A stretch of DNA of 58,025 nucleotides from JAVMKJ01 sp031732875 (GCA_031732875.1 JAVMKL010000002.1:1-58025); one strand, 5' to 3'; shown: positions 10,960 through 19,834, counted from the stretch's first letter. Numbers and translations: made by a program. Notes: generated by a model from the sequence alone, not told the origin.

Positions 10960-11967
10960 ATGGCGGACATTATTAATCTGATCATCGGATTGGTTGCCGG
11001 GTTGGCGGCTGGCGGCCTGCTGATCTACCTGTTGCCCTACCGAATCCTGCGAGAGGCTCACGAGCGAACCCAGGTGGACGTGGTGGACGCGCAGGCCAAG
11101 AATAACGAATTGCAGGTCGCCATGCTCCAGGAGCAATCGAAGGTCTATCAGGCCCGCCAGGCGCTGCTTTCCCAGCAAAAGCGACTGGAAGGCGATCTGA
11201 CCGAGGCTCGCAAGCAATATGCCGAACTGGAGGGACGGTTCGCCGACTTGAAGACCCAGCAGGATCAACAGCAGCAGGCTGGTCTCCGGGAAGTCAAACA
11301 GTTGCGCGCCACGATCGCGCGCCTCGAACAGGAACAGATCGCCTTGCAGGACCGGTTCGCGCGCGAGAGCGGAGAATGGGATCGGGAACGGCAGAGCCTG
11401 CTGTTGCATGGCGCGCAGTTCGATGATCAAACGCGGGACCTGCGTCAGGCCAAGGCGGCGCTGGAAGCCCGGCTGGAAGAGCAACATGATGCCTGGGAAC
11501 GCGAACGGCTGGCGCTGCAGATCAAGGTGAATACCCTGGAGGACAACCTGGCCCTGCAGAAGGCGCGCGCCGGCCATGCCCTGACGCCGGATAGCGTGCG
11601 GTTGGTGGAGCAGCTCAGGGGGGAGAACGCGGCCGAACTGAACCGGCAGCGACTGGCGTGGGAGGAGGAGCGCCAGGCGCTGAAGGAGCAAGTAGAGCGA
11701 CTGCAGGCCGAACGCCAGGCGCCGCGGGATCGGGCGGCGGCGGAACTGGCGATGGAACTGGAGGGGGGCGACCAATCCGGCTCCGAGGAACCGGGATCGC
11801 CGGGTTTGCGCCAGCAATTGGAACAGGCGCTCCAGGTGCAAAAAAACCTGGAAGAAAAACTGGCGGCGCGTATCCGCCAGTCGGAGCGGGAACACGGCGC
11901 CCTGGAGGGCGAAATCGAGCAGTTGATGGAACGGTTGCTGCGGATGCAACGGGAGCGCGGCGGTTAG
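10960..11967 (+). CDS. Membrane-anchored coiled-coil protein, function unknown
   Basis: 335 residues. An N-terminal membrane helix (about 5-27, LIIGLVAGLAAGGLLIYLLPY) is followed by an almost unbroken heptad-rich region rich in Glu, Gln, Arg and Leu to the C-terminus. The start of the protein resembles RmuC-type or DUF1043-type membrane coiled coils, but no nuclease domain follows. It lies 170 bases after the membrane-anchored regulator on the same strand. A structural or scaffold role at the inner membrane is an inference only. Confidence 0.75.
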   Translation: MADIINLIIGLVAGLAAGGLLIYLLPYRILREAHERTQVDVVDAQAKNNELQVAMLQEQSKVYQARQALLSQQKRLEGDLTEARKQYAELEGRFADLKTQQDQQQQAGLREVKQLRATIARLEQEQIALQDRFARESGEWDRERQSLLLHGAQFDDQTRDLRQAKAALEARLEEQHDAWERERLALQIKVNTLEDNLALQKARAGHALTPDSVRLVEQLRGENAAELNRQRLAWEEERQALKEQVERLQAERQAPRDRAAAELAMELEGGDQSGSEEPGSPGLRQQLEQALQVQKNLEEKLAARIRQSEREHGALEGEIEQLMERLLRMQRERGG

Positions 11968-12018
11968 CGTGACGATACCGCGGTGCCTTGCCCACGCCTG
12001 ACGGTGGGAGGCCCGGTC

Positions 12019-12058
12019 AGCACTCTTTCTCCCTCTGGGAGAGGGTTGGGGTGAGGGT
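12019..12058. repeat. REP-like palindromic element
   Basis: Contains CTCCCTCTGGGAGAGGG followed by TTGGGGTGAGGG, the same core and tail as the copies in lpd and after ilvD. It sits between two convergent genes, 3 bases from the thioesterase stop. Confidence 0.75.
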
Positions 12059-12060
12059 GG

Positions 12061-12465
12061 CTAACTCGCCATCCGTTCCAGCGCCGCTCGCAAGTCGCCT
12101 TCCAGCACGGCCGCCTTTTCGGTCCGGATATCGACGAGGACGAAGGTGACATCGGCGTCGGCGACCACGGTGCCGGTATCCTGGAGGGTGACGAGTTGGT
12201 GCATGACGCAACTGCGGGTGCCGATGGCTTTCACCGAGGTGGCGATGCGCAGGGTCTCGCCCATGTACGCCGGACGGCGGTAGTTGATGTTGATGTTGAC
12301 TAGGGCGAAGGTATAGCCGCGTTCGTGGAGGTAATCCAGGTTGCCCTTGCTTTCCAGAAAACTCCAGCGCGCTTCCTCCAGGAATTCCAGGTAGCGGGCG
12401 TTGTTAACGTGGCGATACAAGTCGAGATGATAGCCTCGCACCTTGATGTCGATGGTGTGGATCAT
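12061..12465 (-). CDS. Acyl-CoA thioesterase, hot-dog fold (FadM/YbgC type)
   Basis: 134 residues. The 4HBT active-site region is plain: YHLDLYRHVNNARYLEFLEEA, with the Asp/His-Val-Asn pattern of the FadM (thioesterase III) group. Such enzymes hydrolyse long-chain or 3-hydroxyacyl-CoA in the cytosol. The ATG at 12465 has AGGGGAA at 7 bases; longer in-frame starts would overlap the divergent phosphopantetheinyl transferase gene and look like read-through. Its 5' end is 59 bases from that gene. Confidence 0.88.
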   Translation of the reverse strand: MIHTIDIKVRGYHLDLYRHVNNARYLEFLEEARWSFLESKGNLDYLHERGYTFALVNININYRRPAYMGETLRIATSVKAIGTRSCVMHQLVTLQDTGTVVADADVTFVLVDIRTEKAAVLEGDLRAALERMAS

Positions 12466-12524
12466 GTGGTGTTTCCCCTGAGGTCGGCGGCCGAGCGGGC
12501 GCCCACTGTAACCGCGCTCTCCCG

Positions 12525-13286
12525 ATGAACGATAGGACGATTGTGCCAACTTGGCCGGATGCGCCAACCGCAGGGTGGAAACCGGCATTGGTCGCCGGCG
12601 GGGTTGATCTGTGGCTGGCGGATTTGGATCGGCCACCGAGGTCCTGGGCGAAACTGGTGGCGACGCTGGCGGCGGACGAGCGGGAGCGGGCGGCGCGGTT
12701 CCGCTTTGCCGAGCACCGGGATCGCTTCATCGCCGGACGGGGGTTGCTGCGAGAGTTGCTGGCGGCGTACCTGAACCGGCCGGCGGCGTTGCTGCGTTTT
12801 CGCAAGGGTTCACACGGCAAGCCGGCGCTGGCGGGCGAAGAGGCCGGAACCGGCCTGCATTTCAATCTGTCGCACAGCGGCGGCCGGGCGTTGTACGCGG
12901 TCGCCCGTCGGGAAGTGGGCGTGGATTTGGAGTGCCTGGATCGAACCGTGAACTGTTTGGCGGTCGCCGAGCGAATCTGCACGCCGCGTGAATGGGCGCA
13001 GTTTCAAGCACTGCCGGCGGAACGGCTCCGGGACGCCTTTTTGGCCTGCTGGACTCGCAAGGAAGCCATCGCCAAGGCCGGAGGGGACGGACTGGCCGGC
13101 GGGTTGCGCGGCCTGGAGGTGTGTTGCCAGGGCGGCGGCGCGAGGCCGGACGGGCGGACGACCCTGCGCGACGCCGCAGGCCGGGAATGGAGCGTGCTGA
13201 ATGTGCCGCTAGACCCGGGTTGGGTCGGGGCGTTGGCGGCGGCCGGTACCGACGGGTGGTGGCGCGGCTGGCGCTGGATCTGTTGA
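12525..13286 (+). CDS. 4'-phosphopantetheinyl transferase (Sfp type)
   Basis: 253 residues. Transfers the phosphopantetheine arm of CoA to carrier proteins. Motifs in order: ERERAARFRFAEHRDRFIAGR (P0/P1), KPAL near 104 and FNLSHSGG, the Mg-binding GVDLECLD, and the catalytic WTRKEAIAKAGGDGL. These are the Sfp/Gsp-type signatures, not AcpS. The first 25 or so residues (PTAGWKPALVAGG) are not conserved in the family as I know it and look like a translated dispersed repeat. The gene runs into the fusion gene downstream with a 13-base gap, so the two are probably co-transcribed. No polyketide or peptide synthase is in the window. Confidence 0.9.
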   Translation: MNDRTIVPTWPDAPTAGWKPALVAGGVDLWLADLDRPPRSWAKLVATLAADERERAARFRFAEHRDRFIAGRGLLRELLAAYLNRPAALLRFRKGSHGKPALAGEEAGTGLHFNLSHSGGRALYAVARREVGVDLECLDRTVNCLAVAERICTPREWAQFQALPAERLRDAFLACWTRKEAIAKAGGDGLAGGLRGLEVCCQGGGARPDGRTTLRDAAGREWSVLNVPLDPGWVGALAAAGTDGWWRGWRWIC

Positions 13287-13299
13287 AGACCGCCAGACC

Positions 13300-14769
13300 A
13301 TGCGAGTCCTGATCTTCGCCGACCGACTGGGCCGGGAATTGGAGCCGCTGACCGAACGGACCTGCGTCGCGCTGCTGCCGGTCGTGGGTAAACCGGTGCT
13401 GGAACATACGCTGGACGCCTTGGTCGCCGCCGGTCTGCGCCGGGCGATCATCGCCCTATCGCCCTTCGCCGACGAGCTGCGGGCCGTCATCGGAAACGGA
13501 AGCCGCTGGGGCATGCGGCTGGATTATGTTCTGACCCGCGGCGAGGAAGACCCGGAGGCGGTGGCGGAACGTAGCCAATCCCGTCAGGATGGCGAGTTTC
13601 TGACTCTGCGGGGCGATATCCTGCAAGGGGGCGCGCTCCAGGATTTTTTGGAGCGGGCGAGCGAAGTGGCCGGATCAGTGGTACAGGGCAGGGTAGCCGG
13701 GATGCCGGCCAGCCTTTGCCTGCATCGAGCCGGCGGCCGGGGAGGATTGGAACCGTTGCGCTGGTCGATCGAGCCGGCCGCCGCCCCGCCGATCTGGCCG
13801 ATGGTGGAATTGCCCGAAGCGGTCCTCAACCGGTTGGAATCGCCACGCGCCTACCATCGGGCCAATCTCGACGCCGCCGCCGGCCGGTTTCCGGGGCTGG
13901 TCGTGCCGGGTCGGCGGATGGCCTTGGGTCTCACCGTGGGGGACCGCTCCCAAGTGTCGCCGCGCAGTCTTCGCCAGGGCATCACCTTCGTCGGTGGCCA
14001 ATGCCGAGTCGAATCCAGCGTCGAATTCCACGGCGAAGTCGTCGTCGCCGATCGCGTGATCGTGGACCGGCATACCACCCTGCACGACAGCGTGGTGTTG
14101 CCGGATACCTACATCGGCGAACTGGTGGACGTGCGGAACGCCATCGTGCGGGGCAACCGGATGATTCGGGTGGATACCGGGGCGGTGCTGCCGGTGCTCG
14201 AGACCTTCCTGCTGACCGACTTGCGCGAGGTGACCCCGAGCGGAACCCTGGCCGAGCCGCTCAACCGCCTGCTGGGGCTGCTGGCGCTGGCGCTATCGCT
14301 GCCGCTGTGGCCGCTGGCCCTCGTCGCCGCGTTGACCGTCAATGTCAATGCCCCGTTACGCCAGGTGCCGCTGCGGGGCAACCGCTTGGAATGCGGCGAA
14401 TTCGGCAACCGCCGGCGGCGGGTGTTCGACGCCTGGGAATGGGCGACGGCGATTCCGGTGCTGCGCCATCTGCCGCGGCTGCTGGCGGTGGTGAGTGGCG
14501 ATCTACGGCTGGTGGGTGCCGAGCCGCTGACGCCGGCGCAGGCCGACAGCCGGCTGGAGGATTGGGAACGGATCGGCGACCGAGCGCCGGCGGGGCTGAT
14601 CGGTCCGACCCAATTGATATTGCCCGCGGATGCCCCCCAGGAAGAACGGCGACTGAGCGACGCCTTCTACGCCCGCCAGCGTGATACCGGTCGGGATCTG
14701 CGCTATCTGTTGCTGGGGATGGCCGCGCTGTTCACCCGCCGGGCTTGGTGGCCGGCGCCAATCGAGTGA
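13300..14769 (+). CDS. Nucleotidyltransferase / beta-helix / sugar-transferase-like fusion protein
   Basis: 489 residues. Residues 1-110 follow the sugar-nucleotidyltransferase pattern (PLTERTCVALLPVVGKPVLEH) but lack the glycine-rich GxGTR loop, having ADRLGREL instead. Residues about 205-290 show hexapeptide-like strands of a left-handed beta helix. From about 325 a hydrophobic hairpin (LLGLLALALSLPLWPLALVAAL) and VVSGDLRLVGAEPL resemble polyprenyl-phosphate glycosyl-1-phosphate transferases (WcaJ/PglC), yet the usual Asp-Glu dyad (D-E-L-P-Q) reads RHLPR. Both catalytic centres look altered, so function is uncertain; a role in envelope polysaccharide is inferred. Good confidence for the architecture, low for activity. 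Confidence 0.75.
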   Translation: MRVLIFADRLGRELEPLTERTCVALLPVVGKPVLEHTLDALVAAGLRRAIIALSPFADELRAVIGNGSRWGMRLDYVLTRGEEDPEAVAERSQSRQDGEFLTLRGDILQGGALQDFLERASEVAGSVVQGRVAGMPASLCLHRAGGRGGLEPLRWSIEPAAAPPIWPMVELPEAVLNRLESPRAYHRANLDAAAGRFPGLVVPGRRMALGLTVGDRSQVSPRSLRQGITFVGGQCRVESSVEFHGEVVVADRVIVDRHTTLHDSVVLPDTYIGELVDVRNAIVRGNRMIRVDTGAVLPVLETFLLTDLREVTPSGTLAEPLNRLLGLLALALSLPLWPLALVAALTVNVNAPLRQVPLRGNRLECGEFGNRRRRVFDAWEWATAIPVLRHLPRLLAVVSGDLRLVGAEPLTPAQADSRLEDWERIGDRAPAGLIGPTQLILPADAPQEERRLSDAFYARQRDTGRDLRYLLLGMAALFTRRAWWPAPIE

Positions 14770-14790
14770 GCGAACCAACAAGGCGACGCT

Positions 14791-15459
14791 ATGGAACCGG
14801 GATTTTGGCACGAACGCTGGGAGCGAGCCGAGATCGGCTTTCACCAGCAGGATATCAACGTTCATCTTCAGCGGTTTTGGAAGCAACTGGAATTGCAATC
14901 CGGCCAACGGGTGTTCGTCCCGCTGTGCGGCAAGAGCCTCGACCTGCTGTGGCTGGCCGGGGAAGGCCATCCGGTGACCGGCGTGGAAATCAGTCCAGTC
15001 GCGGTCGAGGCGTTCTTTCGGGAACACGACCTGCGGCCGCGACGCCAGCGGGAAGGGGCGTTCGAGATCTGGGAGGCCGACGAGATCCGCATTCTGCTCG
15101 GCGATTTTTTTGCCCTGGAACCGCGCCATCTCGCCGACTGCGCCGGGGTCTACGACCGCGCCTCGCTGATCGCGCTGCCGCCGGCGATGCGCGAGCGCTA
15201 CGCCCGCCATCTCGACGCCATCCTGCCGTCCGGAATGCGGATGCTGCTGGTCACGATGGAATACGACCAGAGCGTGTCGCCGGGACCGCCGTTCGCGGTC
15301 GGCGAGGCGGAGGTGCGGGCGCTGTACGAATCGTCGCATGAGGTGGAGTTGCTCTATGTCCGCGACGCCCTGTCCGAGGAATCGCGCTGGCGGGATCGCG
15401 GTCTGACCTGGCTGTGGGAGAAGGCGTACCGGCTGACGCGTCGCGCGAACGTGAGGTGA
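14791..15459 (+). CDS. tpm: Thiopurine S-methyltransferase
   Basis: 222 residues, normal length. SAM-dependent methyltransferase of the Tpm family, which in bacteria methylates selenite, tellurite or thiol compounds. Visible signatures: FWHERWERAEIGFHQ at the N-terminus, VFVPLCGKSLDLLWLA (motif I), GVEIS, and YDRASLIALPPAMRERY (motif post I/II). Follows the fusion gene by 21 bases on the same strand. Confidence 0.95.
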   Translation: MEPGFWHERWERAEIGFHQQDINVHLQRFWKQLELQSGQRVFVPLCGKSLDLLWLAGEGHPVTGVEISPVAVEAFFREHDLRPRRQREGAFEIWEADEIRILLGDFFALEPRHLADCAGVYDRASLIALPPAMRERYARHLDAILPSGMRMLLVTMEYDQSVSPGPPFAVGEAEVRALYESSHEVELLYVRDALSEESRWRDRGLTWLWEKAYRLTRRANVR

Positions 15460-15476
15460 CTCGCACCGACCGTATC

Positions 15477-15980
15477 TCAACCTCGAGCGGTTGATCCGGG
15501 TGGAGTGAAAGCCGTCGGAATCTGGCCTAACGGGCGCCGCGCCAGCCAGCGGTCCAGGCTGTTCGCGAACGCTTGCTTGTCGCGGTCGTGGTAGGGCGCC
15601 GGACCGCCGGTCATGTTGCCCGCCGCCCGCAATTCCTCCTTGAGATTGCGCAGGGCCAGCCGTTCCCGGACGTTGTCCGCCGCGTACAGTTCGCCGCGGG
15701 GGTTGAGGGCGGGCACGCCTTGCGCCACCAGGCGCGCGGCCAGCGGAATGTCGGCGGTGATGACCAGGTCGCTGGCGGCCGCGTGCTCGACGAGGTAGTC
15801 ATCGGCCGCGTCGAAACCTTGATCGACCTGGACCACCGTGATCAGAGGCGAGGGGGGCGACTGTGCTCGGTGATTGGCCACCAGGGTGACCGGCACTCCT
15901 CGCCGTTGCGAGGCTCGGAATACGATGGCCTTGACCGGAGCCGGACAGGCATCCGCGTCGATCCAGATTTTCACATCCAC
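15477..15980 (-). CDS. yaiI: UPF0178 (YaiI/YqxD) family protein
   Basis: 167 residues. Begins IWIDADACPAPVKAIVFRAS, the characteristic start of the family, with ITADIPLAARLVAQG and NPRGELYAADNV further on. The family has a NYN/PIN-like nuclease fold as I recall, with conserved acidic residues visible here (Asp8, Asp10), but no established biochemical role. Convergent with tpm, 17 bases apart. Confidence 0.92.
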   Translation of the reverse strand: MDVKIWIDADACPAPVKAIVFRASQRRGVPVTLVANHRAQSPPSPLITVVQVDQGFDAADDYLVEHAAASDLVITADIPLAARLVAQGVPALNPRGELYAADNVRERLALRNLKEELRAAGNMTGGPAPYHDRDKQAFANSLDRWLARRPLGQIPTAFTPPGSTARG

Positions 15981-16172
15981 CTCGCGATTAGAGTTTCAGA
16001 GACTGTACAAAAACTCCCCTCCCGCTGCGGGAGCGGCGCGGTCGTGCCGCGAGCGGGGGGCGTCAGCCCCCTGTTTCTCGGAACGCGGCAAGGCGTCGGC
16101 GATCTCGGCGGGTGCGAAAACAGCGGACTCACGTCCGCCGCTCGCCGGCGACCCCAAGCCCGAACGGGACGG
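15981..16172. repeat. Palindrome-rich dispersed-repeat region
   Basis: A 192-base gap with several hairpins: CTCCCGC-T-GCGGGAG at 16019-16033, GGGGGGCGTCAGCCCCC-like symmetry near 16056-16072, and GCGGAC-TCAC-GTCCGC at 16123-16138. It lies between yaiI and bcr, which are on the same strand. The units look like dispersed genomic repeats, not a single terminator, because none is followed by a T tract. Confidence 0.55.
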
Positions 16173-17417
16173 TCAAGGCTGCGATGGAAAAGACTCCGTG
16201 ACCGTTCCGTTCCCGACCAGAGTGCGGTGCGCGCCATAGGCGAGCAGCCCGCAGCCGGCGATGACCGCCGCCATGGGCAAGACCGAGCCGGCGCCGAGCA
16301 GTCCGACCAGCGCGCTGGACACCGTCGCCACCCCGAATTGCAGCGTGCCGATCAGGGCCGAGGCGCTGCCGGCGCGCGCGCCTTGATGCGCGAGTGCGTT
16401 GGCCATCGCGTTCGGCGCGGTGAAACCGAGCGTGACCAAGTAGCCGAACAGCGGGATCAGCAGCGCCGGCAGCCCGCCCCATCCGCCGGCCGCGACCGCC
16501 AGCAGCACCAACCCCAGCAGCACGGTCGCGCGGTTGGCGCGCCGCAGGATCGCATCGGCGCCATGGCGTGCCAGCAGCCGGCGATTGTATTGCGAACTGG
16601 CGATCAATCCCAGCGCGTTAAGCCCGAACAGCCAGCCGTAGTTCTGCGCCGACACCCCATGAAGTTCGATGAACACGTGCGGCGAGCCGGTAATGTAGGC
16701 GAACATGCCCGCTTGGGCGAATCCGCCGCTCAAGGCGTAACCGATGAAACGCCGGTCGCGCAGCAACTCGCCATAGATGCGCAGCGCCCCACCGATCCCG
16801 GCGCTGGCGACGGTATCCACCGGGCGGGTTTCCGGTAGATGACGCCAGACGGCGAGCAGACAGGCCAGTCCGAACAGCGCCAGCACCGCGAAGATCGCCC
16901 GCCAGCCGGCGAAGACCAGTATCCAGCCACCGATGAATGGGGCGAGAATCGGCGCGAGACCCATGACGAGCATCAGCAGCGAGTACACCCGCGCCGAGGT
17001 ACGGGCGTCGAAGCGGTCGCGGACCACGGCGCGCGCGATCACCACGCCGGCGCAGCCGCCCACCGCCTGTACGAAGCGCAGCACCGTCAGCACGGCCATA
17101 TCGGGCGCGAGCGCGCAACTGATCGAGGCCGCGACGTACAGCGCCAGCCCGGCGTACAGCGGCGGTTTGCGCCCGTGGCGGTCGGCCAGCGGGCCGTGGA
17201 TCGCCTGGCCGACCGCCAGCCCGATAAGGAAACTCGACAGGGTGAATTGCGCCGCAGAGGCTTCGGCGCCGAACTCGGCCGCGATCGCCGGGAGGCTGGG
17301 GAGGTACATGTCGATCGACATCGGGGCGAAAGCGATCAACGCGCCGAGGATCAGCAGCCAGGAAAGAGGTGGGGTGGTCAGAGAGGATCTCCCAGGGAGT
17401 CGCGGTGAGTGGGACAC
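16173..17417 (-). CDS. bcr: Bcr/CflA-type multidrug efflux transporter (MFS)
   Basis: 414 residues with 12 predicted membrane helices. The start of helix 1 and loop (LGALIAFAPMSIDMYLPSLPAI) and the motif A loop (GPLADRHGRKPPLY) are typical of the Bcr/CflA drug:proton antiporters, as is VRDRF after helix 4. Inner membrane. Likely exports bicyclomycin, sulfonamide or similar compounds, but substrate cannot be read from sequence. Divergent from the OmpR-type regulator, with a 54-base gap, so it may be controlled by it; that is inference. Confidence 0.9.
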   Translation of the reverse strand: MSHSPRLPGRSSLTTPPLSWLLILGALIAFAPMSIDMYLPSLPAIAAEFGAEASAAQFTLSSFLIGLAVGQAIHGPLADRHGRKPPLYAGLALYVAASISCALAPDMAVLTVLRFVQAVGGCAGVVIARAVVRDRFDARTSARVYSLLMLVMGLAPILAPFIGGWILVFAGWRAIFAVLALFGLACLLAVWRHLPETRPVDTVASAGIGGALRIYGELLRDRRFIGYALSGGFAQAGMFAYITGSPHVFIELHGVSAQNYGWLFGLNALGLIASSQYNRRLLARHGADAILRRANRATVLLGLVLLAVAAGGWGGLPALLIPLFGYLVTLGFTAPNAMANALAHQGARAGSASALIGTLQFGVATVSSALVGLLGAGSVLPMAAVIAGCGLLAYGAHRTLVGNGTVTESFPSQP

Positions 17418-17471
17418 TGCGCGAGAGTGGACGGGTTTGCATTAGATGGTCGGTACTGGAGAGCGTTCGAC

Positions 17472-18134
17472 ATGCGCGTATTGTTGGTGGAAGACGACCC
17501 GATGATCGGCGACAGCCTGCGCAAGGGCCTGCGCGCCGAGGGTTTTACCGTGGATTGGGTCCAGGATGGCCGCGGCGCCGAACGGGCGCTCGAGACCGCC
17601 GAATACGCGATGGTACTGCTGGATTTGGGTTTGCCGAAGAAGGACGGGTTGGCCGTGCTGCGCGACTGGCGCCGGGGTGGGCTCACGGTTCCGGTTCTGA
17701 TCCTCACCGCTCGCGATGCGGTGCCGGATCGAGTCAAGGGGCTGGACAGCGGCGCCGACGATTACCTGGTCAAGCCCTTCGATCTGGCCGAACTGCTGGC
17801 GCGGATGCGGGCGCTGTTGCGTCGGCGGGCGGGGCGGGCGCGGGATCTGATCGAGGTTGGGGCGTTGCGGCTCGATCCGGTCGCCCACGCCGTCGAGTAT
17901 CAGGGGCGGTCGGTGTCGCTGTCGGCGCGGGAGTTCGCTCTGTTACACGCGCTAGTGGAATCACCGGGCGCGGTTCTGTCCCGCGAACAACTGGAAGACC
18001 GGTTATACGGCTGGGGGGAAGAGGTCGAGAGCAACGCCGTCGAGGTTCACATCCACAACCTGCGTCGCAAGCTGGCGCCGCGATTGATCCGCACCGTGCG
18101 CGGGGTCGGCTACCGGCTCGGGGATGCCGCTTGA
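17472..18134 (+). CDS. OmpR/PhoB-family response regulator (QseB/PmrA-like), without adjacent kinase
   Basis: 220 residues. Receiver domain with phospho-acceptor Asp51 (VLLDLGLPKKDG) and the KPF motif (DDYLVKPFDLAELLARM), then a winged-helix DNA-binding domain (SAREFALLHALVESPG... NAVEVHIHNLRRKLAP..RTVRGVGYRLG). The QseB/PmrA/TctD group is the closest pattern. The ATG at 17472 has GGAGAG at 7 bases. A sensor kinase gene usually follows; here the next gene is a shortened darP on the opposite strand whose stop is 11 bases away, suggesting a rearrangement at this junction. Confidence 0.93.
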   Translation: MRVLLVEDDPMIGDSLRKGLRAEGFTVDWVQDGRGAERALETAEYAMVLLDLGLPKKDGLAVLRDWRRGGLTVPVLILTARDAVPDRVKGLDSGADDYLVKPFDLAELLARMRALLRRRAGRARDLIEVGALRLDPVAHAVEYQGRSVSLSAREFALLHALVESPGAVLSREQLEDRLYGWGEEVESNAVEVHIHNLRRKLAPRLIRTVRGVGYRLGDAA

Positions 18135-18145
18135 ACGTCCCTGCT

Positions 18146-18463
18146 CTAGCGGCGCGGTGCTTGCACGGTGGACAGCGCGGCGCGAATGGCTTCCGTTTCC
18201 GATTCGTCCAGCCGGCGCATTAATTTACCGATAAATTGCAATTGCCGTTTATACGCCCCTCGCTGTGGCATGGTCCGACCCGCCCGCACCGCGGCCAGCA
18301 CATCCTCCGGCAGCGGTATCCGGTTCAATTGTGCCGGAGTGAGTTTCACGAGTTGAGCGCCGAGATCCTGTAACGCCGTCGCATCTCGCTTGCGTTGGCT
18401 TTTACTGGGCGGAAGCGGAGCTTCCGGGCCATCGGGATTTGGGTCGAAGGCGTCGTCGCGCAT
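18146..18463 (-). CDS. darP: DarP/YjgA homologue, C-terminally shortened
   Basis: 105 residues from the ATG at 18463 (a GTG at 18511 would give 121). The N-terminal half is clear: PPSKSQRKRDATALQDLGAQLV, LNRIPLPEDVLAAV, GAYKRQLQFIGKLMRRLD. Family members assist late 50S ribosome assembly and are about 180 residues long; the C-terminal helical region of about 65 residues is absent. The frame stops just before the end of the convergent regulator gene and no homologous sequence was seen beyond it. Probably truncated by a rearrangement; activity is doubtful. Confidence 0.75.
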   Translation of the reverse strand: MRDDAFDPNPDGPEAPLPPSKSQRKRDATALQDLGAQLVKLTPAQLNRIPLPEDVLAAVRAGRTMPQRGAYKRQLQFIGKLMRRLDESETEAIRAALSTVQAPRR

Positions 18464-18562
18464 GGTGGAATGTTCCGAAAAGACCGTTTCATGGAGTGCG
18501 GCTTGTTCCACCGCGCTATTAACCGTAATGATAACTTATTGGCTTAACGAATAAAAATTCAT

Positions 18563-19819
18563 ATGGCCTCTACCTTGCCACCGGTCGAAAAGCTGTCGCC
18601 AACCCTTGTGCTGCAAATCTTCCTGCCCTTCGCTGGCGGCTATTTTCTGTCCTACCTATATCGGACCATCAACGCGGTGCTGGCTCCTCGTCTGGCCGCC
18701 GATCTGCAGCTCGACGCCGCCGCTCTGGGACTGTTGACCGGCGTTTATTTCCTGACCTTTGGTGCGTTCCAGTTGCCGCTAGGCGTGTTGCTCGACCGCT
18801 TCAGCCCGCGCAAGGTGGAGACCGTGCTGCTGTTGTTCGCCGCCGCCGGCGCCGCTCTGTTCGCCCTGAGCGACGGTCTGGGCGATCTGGTGCTCGGGCG
18901 GGCGCTGATCGGTCTGGGGGTGTCGGCCTGCCTGATGGCCAGTCTGAAGGCCTTCGTACTCTGGTTTTCGCCCCCGCGCCTGCCGGCCATAAACGGCTGG
19001 GTGATGGCCGCCGGCGGTCTGGGAGCGTTGACCGCCACGGCGCCGGTGGAAATGGCCCTGGAAGTGACCTCCTGGCGGGGGGTGTTCGCCGGCCTGGCGA
19101 TTTTGACCCTGCTGGCGGCGGCGGGGATTTTCCTGGTGGTCCCGGAACGCCCCTCATCCGGCCGCGGCGGCGACTGGCGGGCACAATGGCGCGGCATCGG
19201 GGAGGTTTTCACCAGTCGAACGTTCTGGCGGCTGGCTCCGGTCGGCGCCCTGTCGATGAGCGCCCACATGGCGATTCAGGGACTGTGGGCGGGACCCTGG
19301 CTGAAGGATGTTGCCGGCTTCGACCGGATGGCGGTAGCCGATCATCTGTTCTGGGCCGCGAGCGGCATGGTAGCGGGGTTCCTGTTGATCGGCACCTTGG
19401 CGTACCGTCTGAACCGGCTGGGAATCCCTCCGATGGCGGTGGCGATGGGCGGCATGGTCACGTTCATGCTGGTGCAACTGGCGATTGTCCTGGGGTATAC
19501 CGGCGCCACTCCGCTGCTGTGGACGGCCTTCGGTTTCTTCGGGACCTCCGCCACCCTGAGCTACGCGATCCTGTCCCAGGCGTTTCCGCCGGCGCTGGCC
19601 GGACGGGTGAATACCGCCCTGAACCTGCTGTTGTTCGTGGCGGCGTTCGTCGTCCAGTGGGGCGTGGGCGCGGTGATCGGACTCTGGCCCGGAACGGCGG
19701 GGGGCTACGCGCCCGCCGGGTACGGCGTGGCCTTCGGGTTGGTGCTGACCCCGCAGGTCATCGCCTTGGGCTGGTTCTGCTACGCCGGCGTGGAGGGCGA
19801 GCCGGGCAAGACGCAATAG
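18563..19819 (+). CDS. Major facilitator superfamily transporter
   Basis: 418 residues, about 12 membrane helices. Helix 1 reads FAGGYFLSYLYRTINAVLAP and motif A is PLGVLLDRFSPRKVE. The pattern is that of the nitrate/sugar-phosphate type or general MFS permeases of Proteobacteria; substrate unknown. The ATG lies in an AT-rich leader without a strong ribosome site. Divergent from darP; a repeat element follows the stop. Confidence 0.85.
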   Translation: MASTLPPVEKLSPTLVLQIFLPFAGGYFLSYLYRTINAVLAPRLAADLQLDAAALGLLTGVYFLTFGAFQLPLGVLLDRFSPRKVETVLLLFAAAGAALFALSDGLGDLVLGRALIGLGVSACLMASLKAFVLWFSPPRLPAINGWVMAAGGLGALTATAPVEMALEVTSWRGVFAGLAILTLLAAAGIFLVVPERPSSGRGGDWRAQWRGIGEVFTSRTFWRLAPVGALSMSAHMAIQGLWAGPWLKDVAGFDRMAVADHLFWAASGMVAGFLLIGTLAYRLNRLGIPPMAVAMGGMVTFMLVQLAIVLGYTGATPLLWTAFGFFGTSATLSYAILSQAFPPALAGRVNTALNLLLFVAAFVVQWGVGAVIGLWPGTAGGYAPAGYGVAFGLVLTPQVIALGWFCYAGVEGEPGKTQ

Positions 19820-19834
19820 CGCGGCGTTTGGAAG

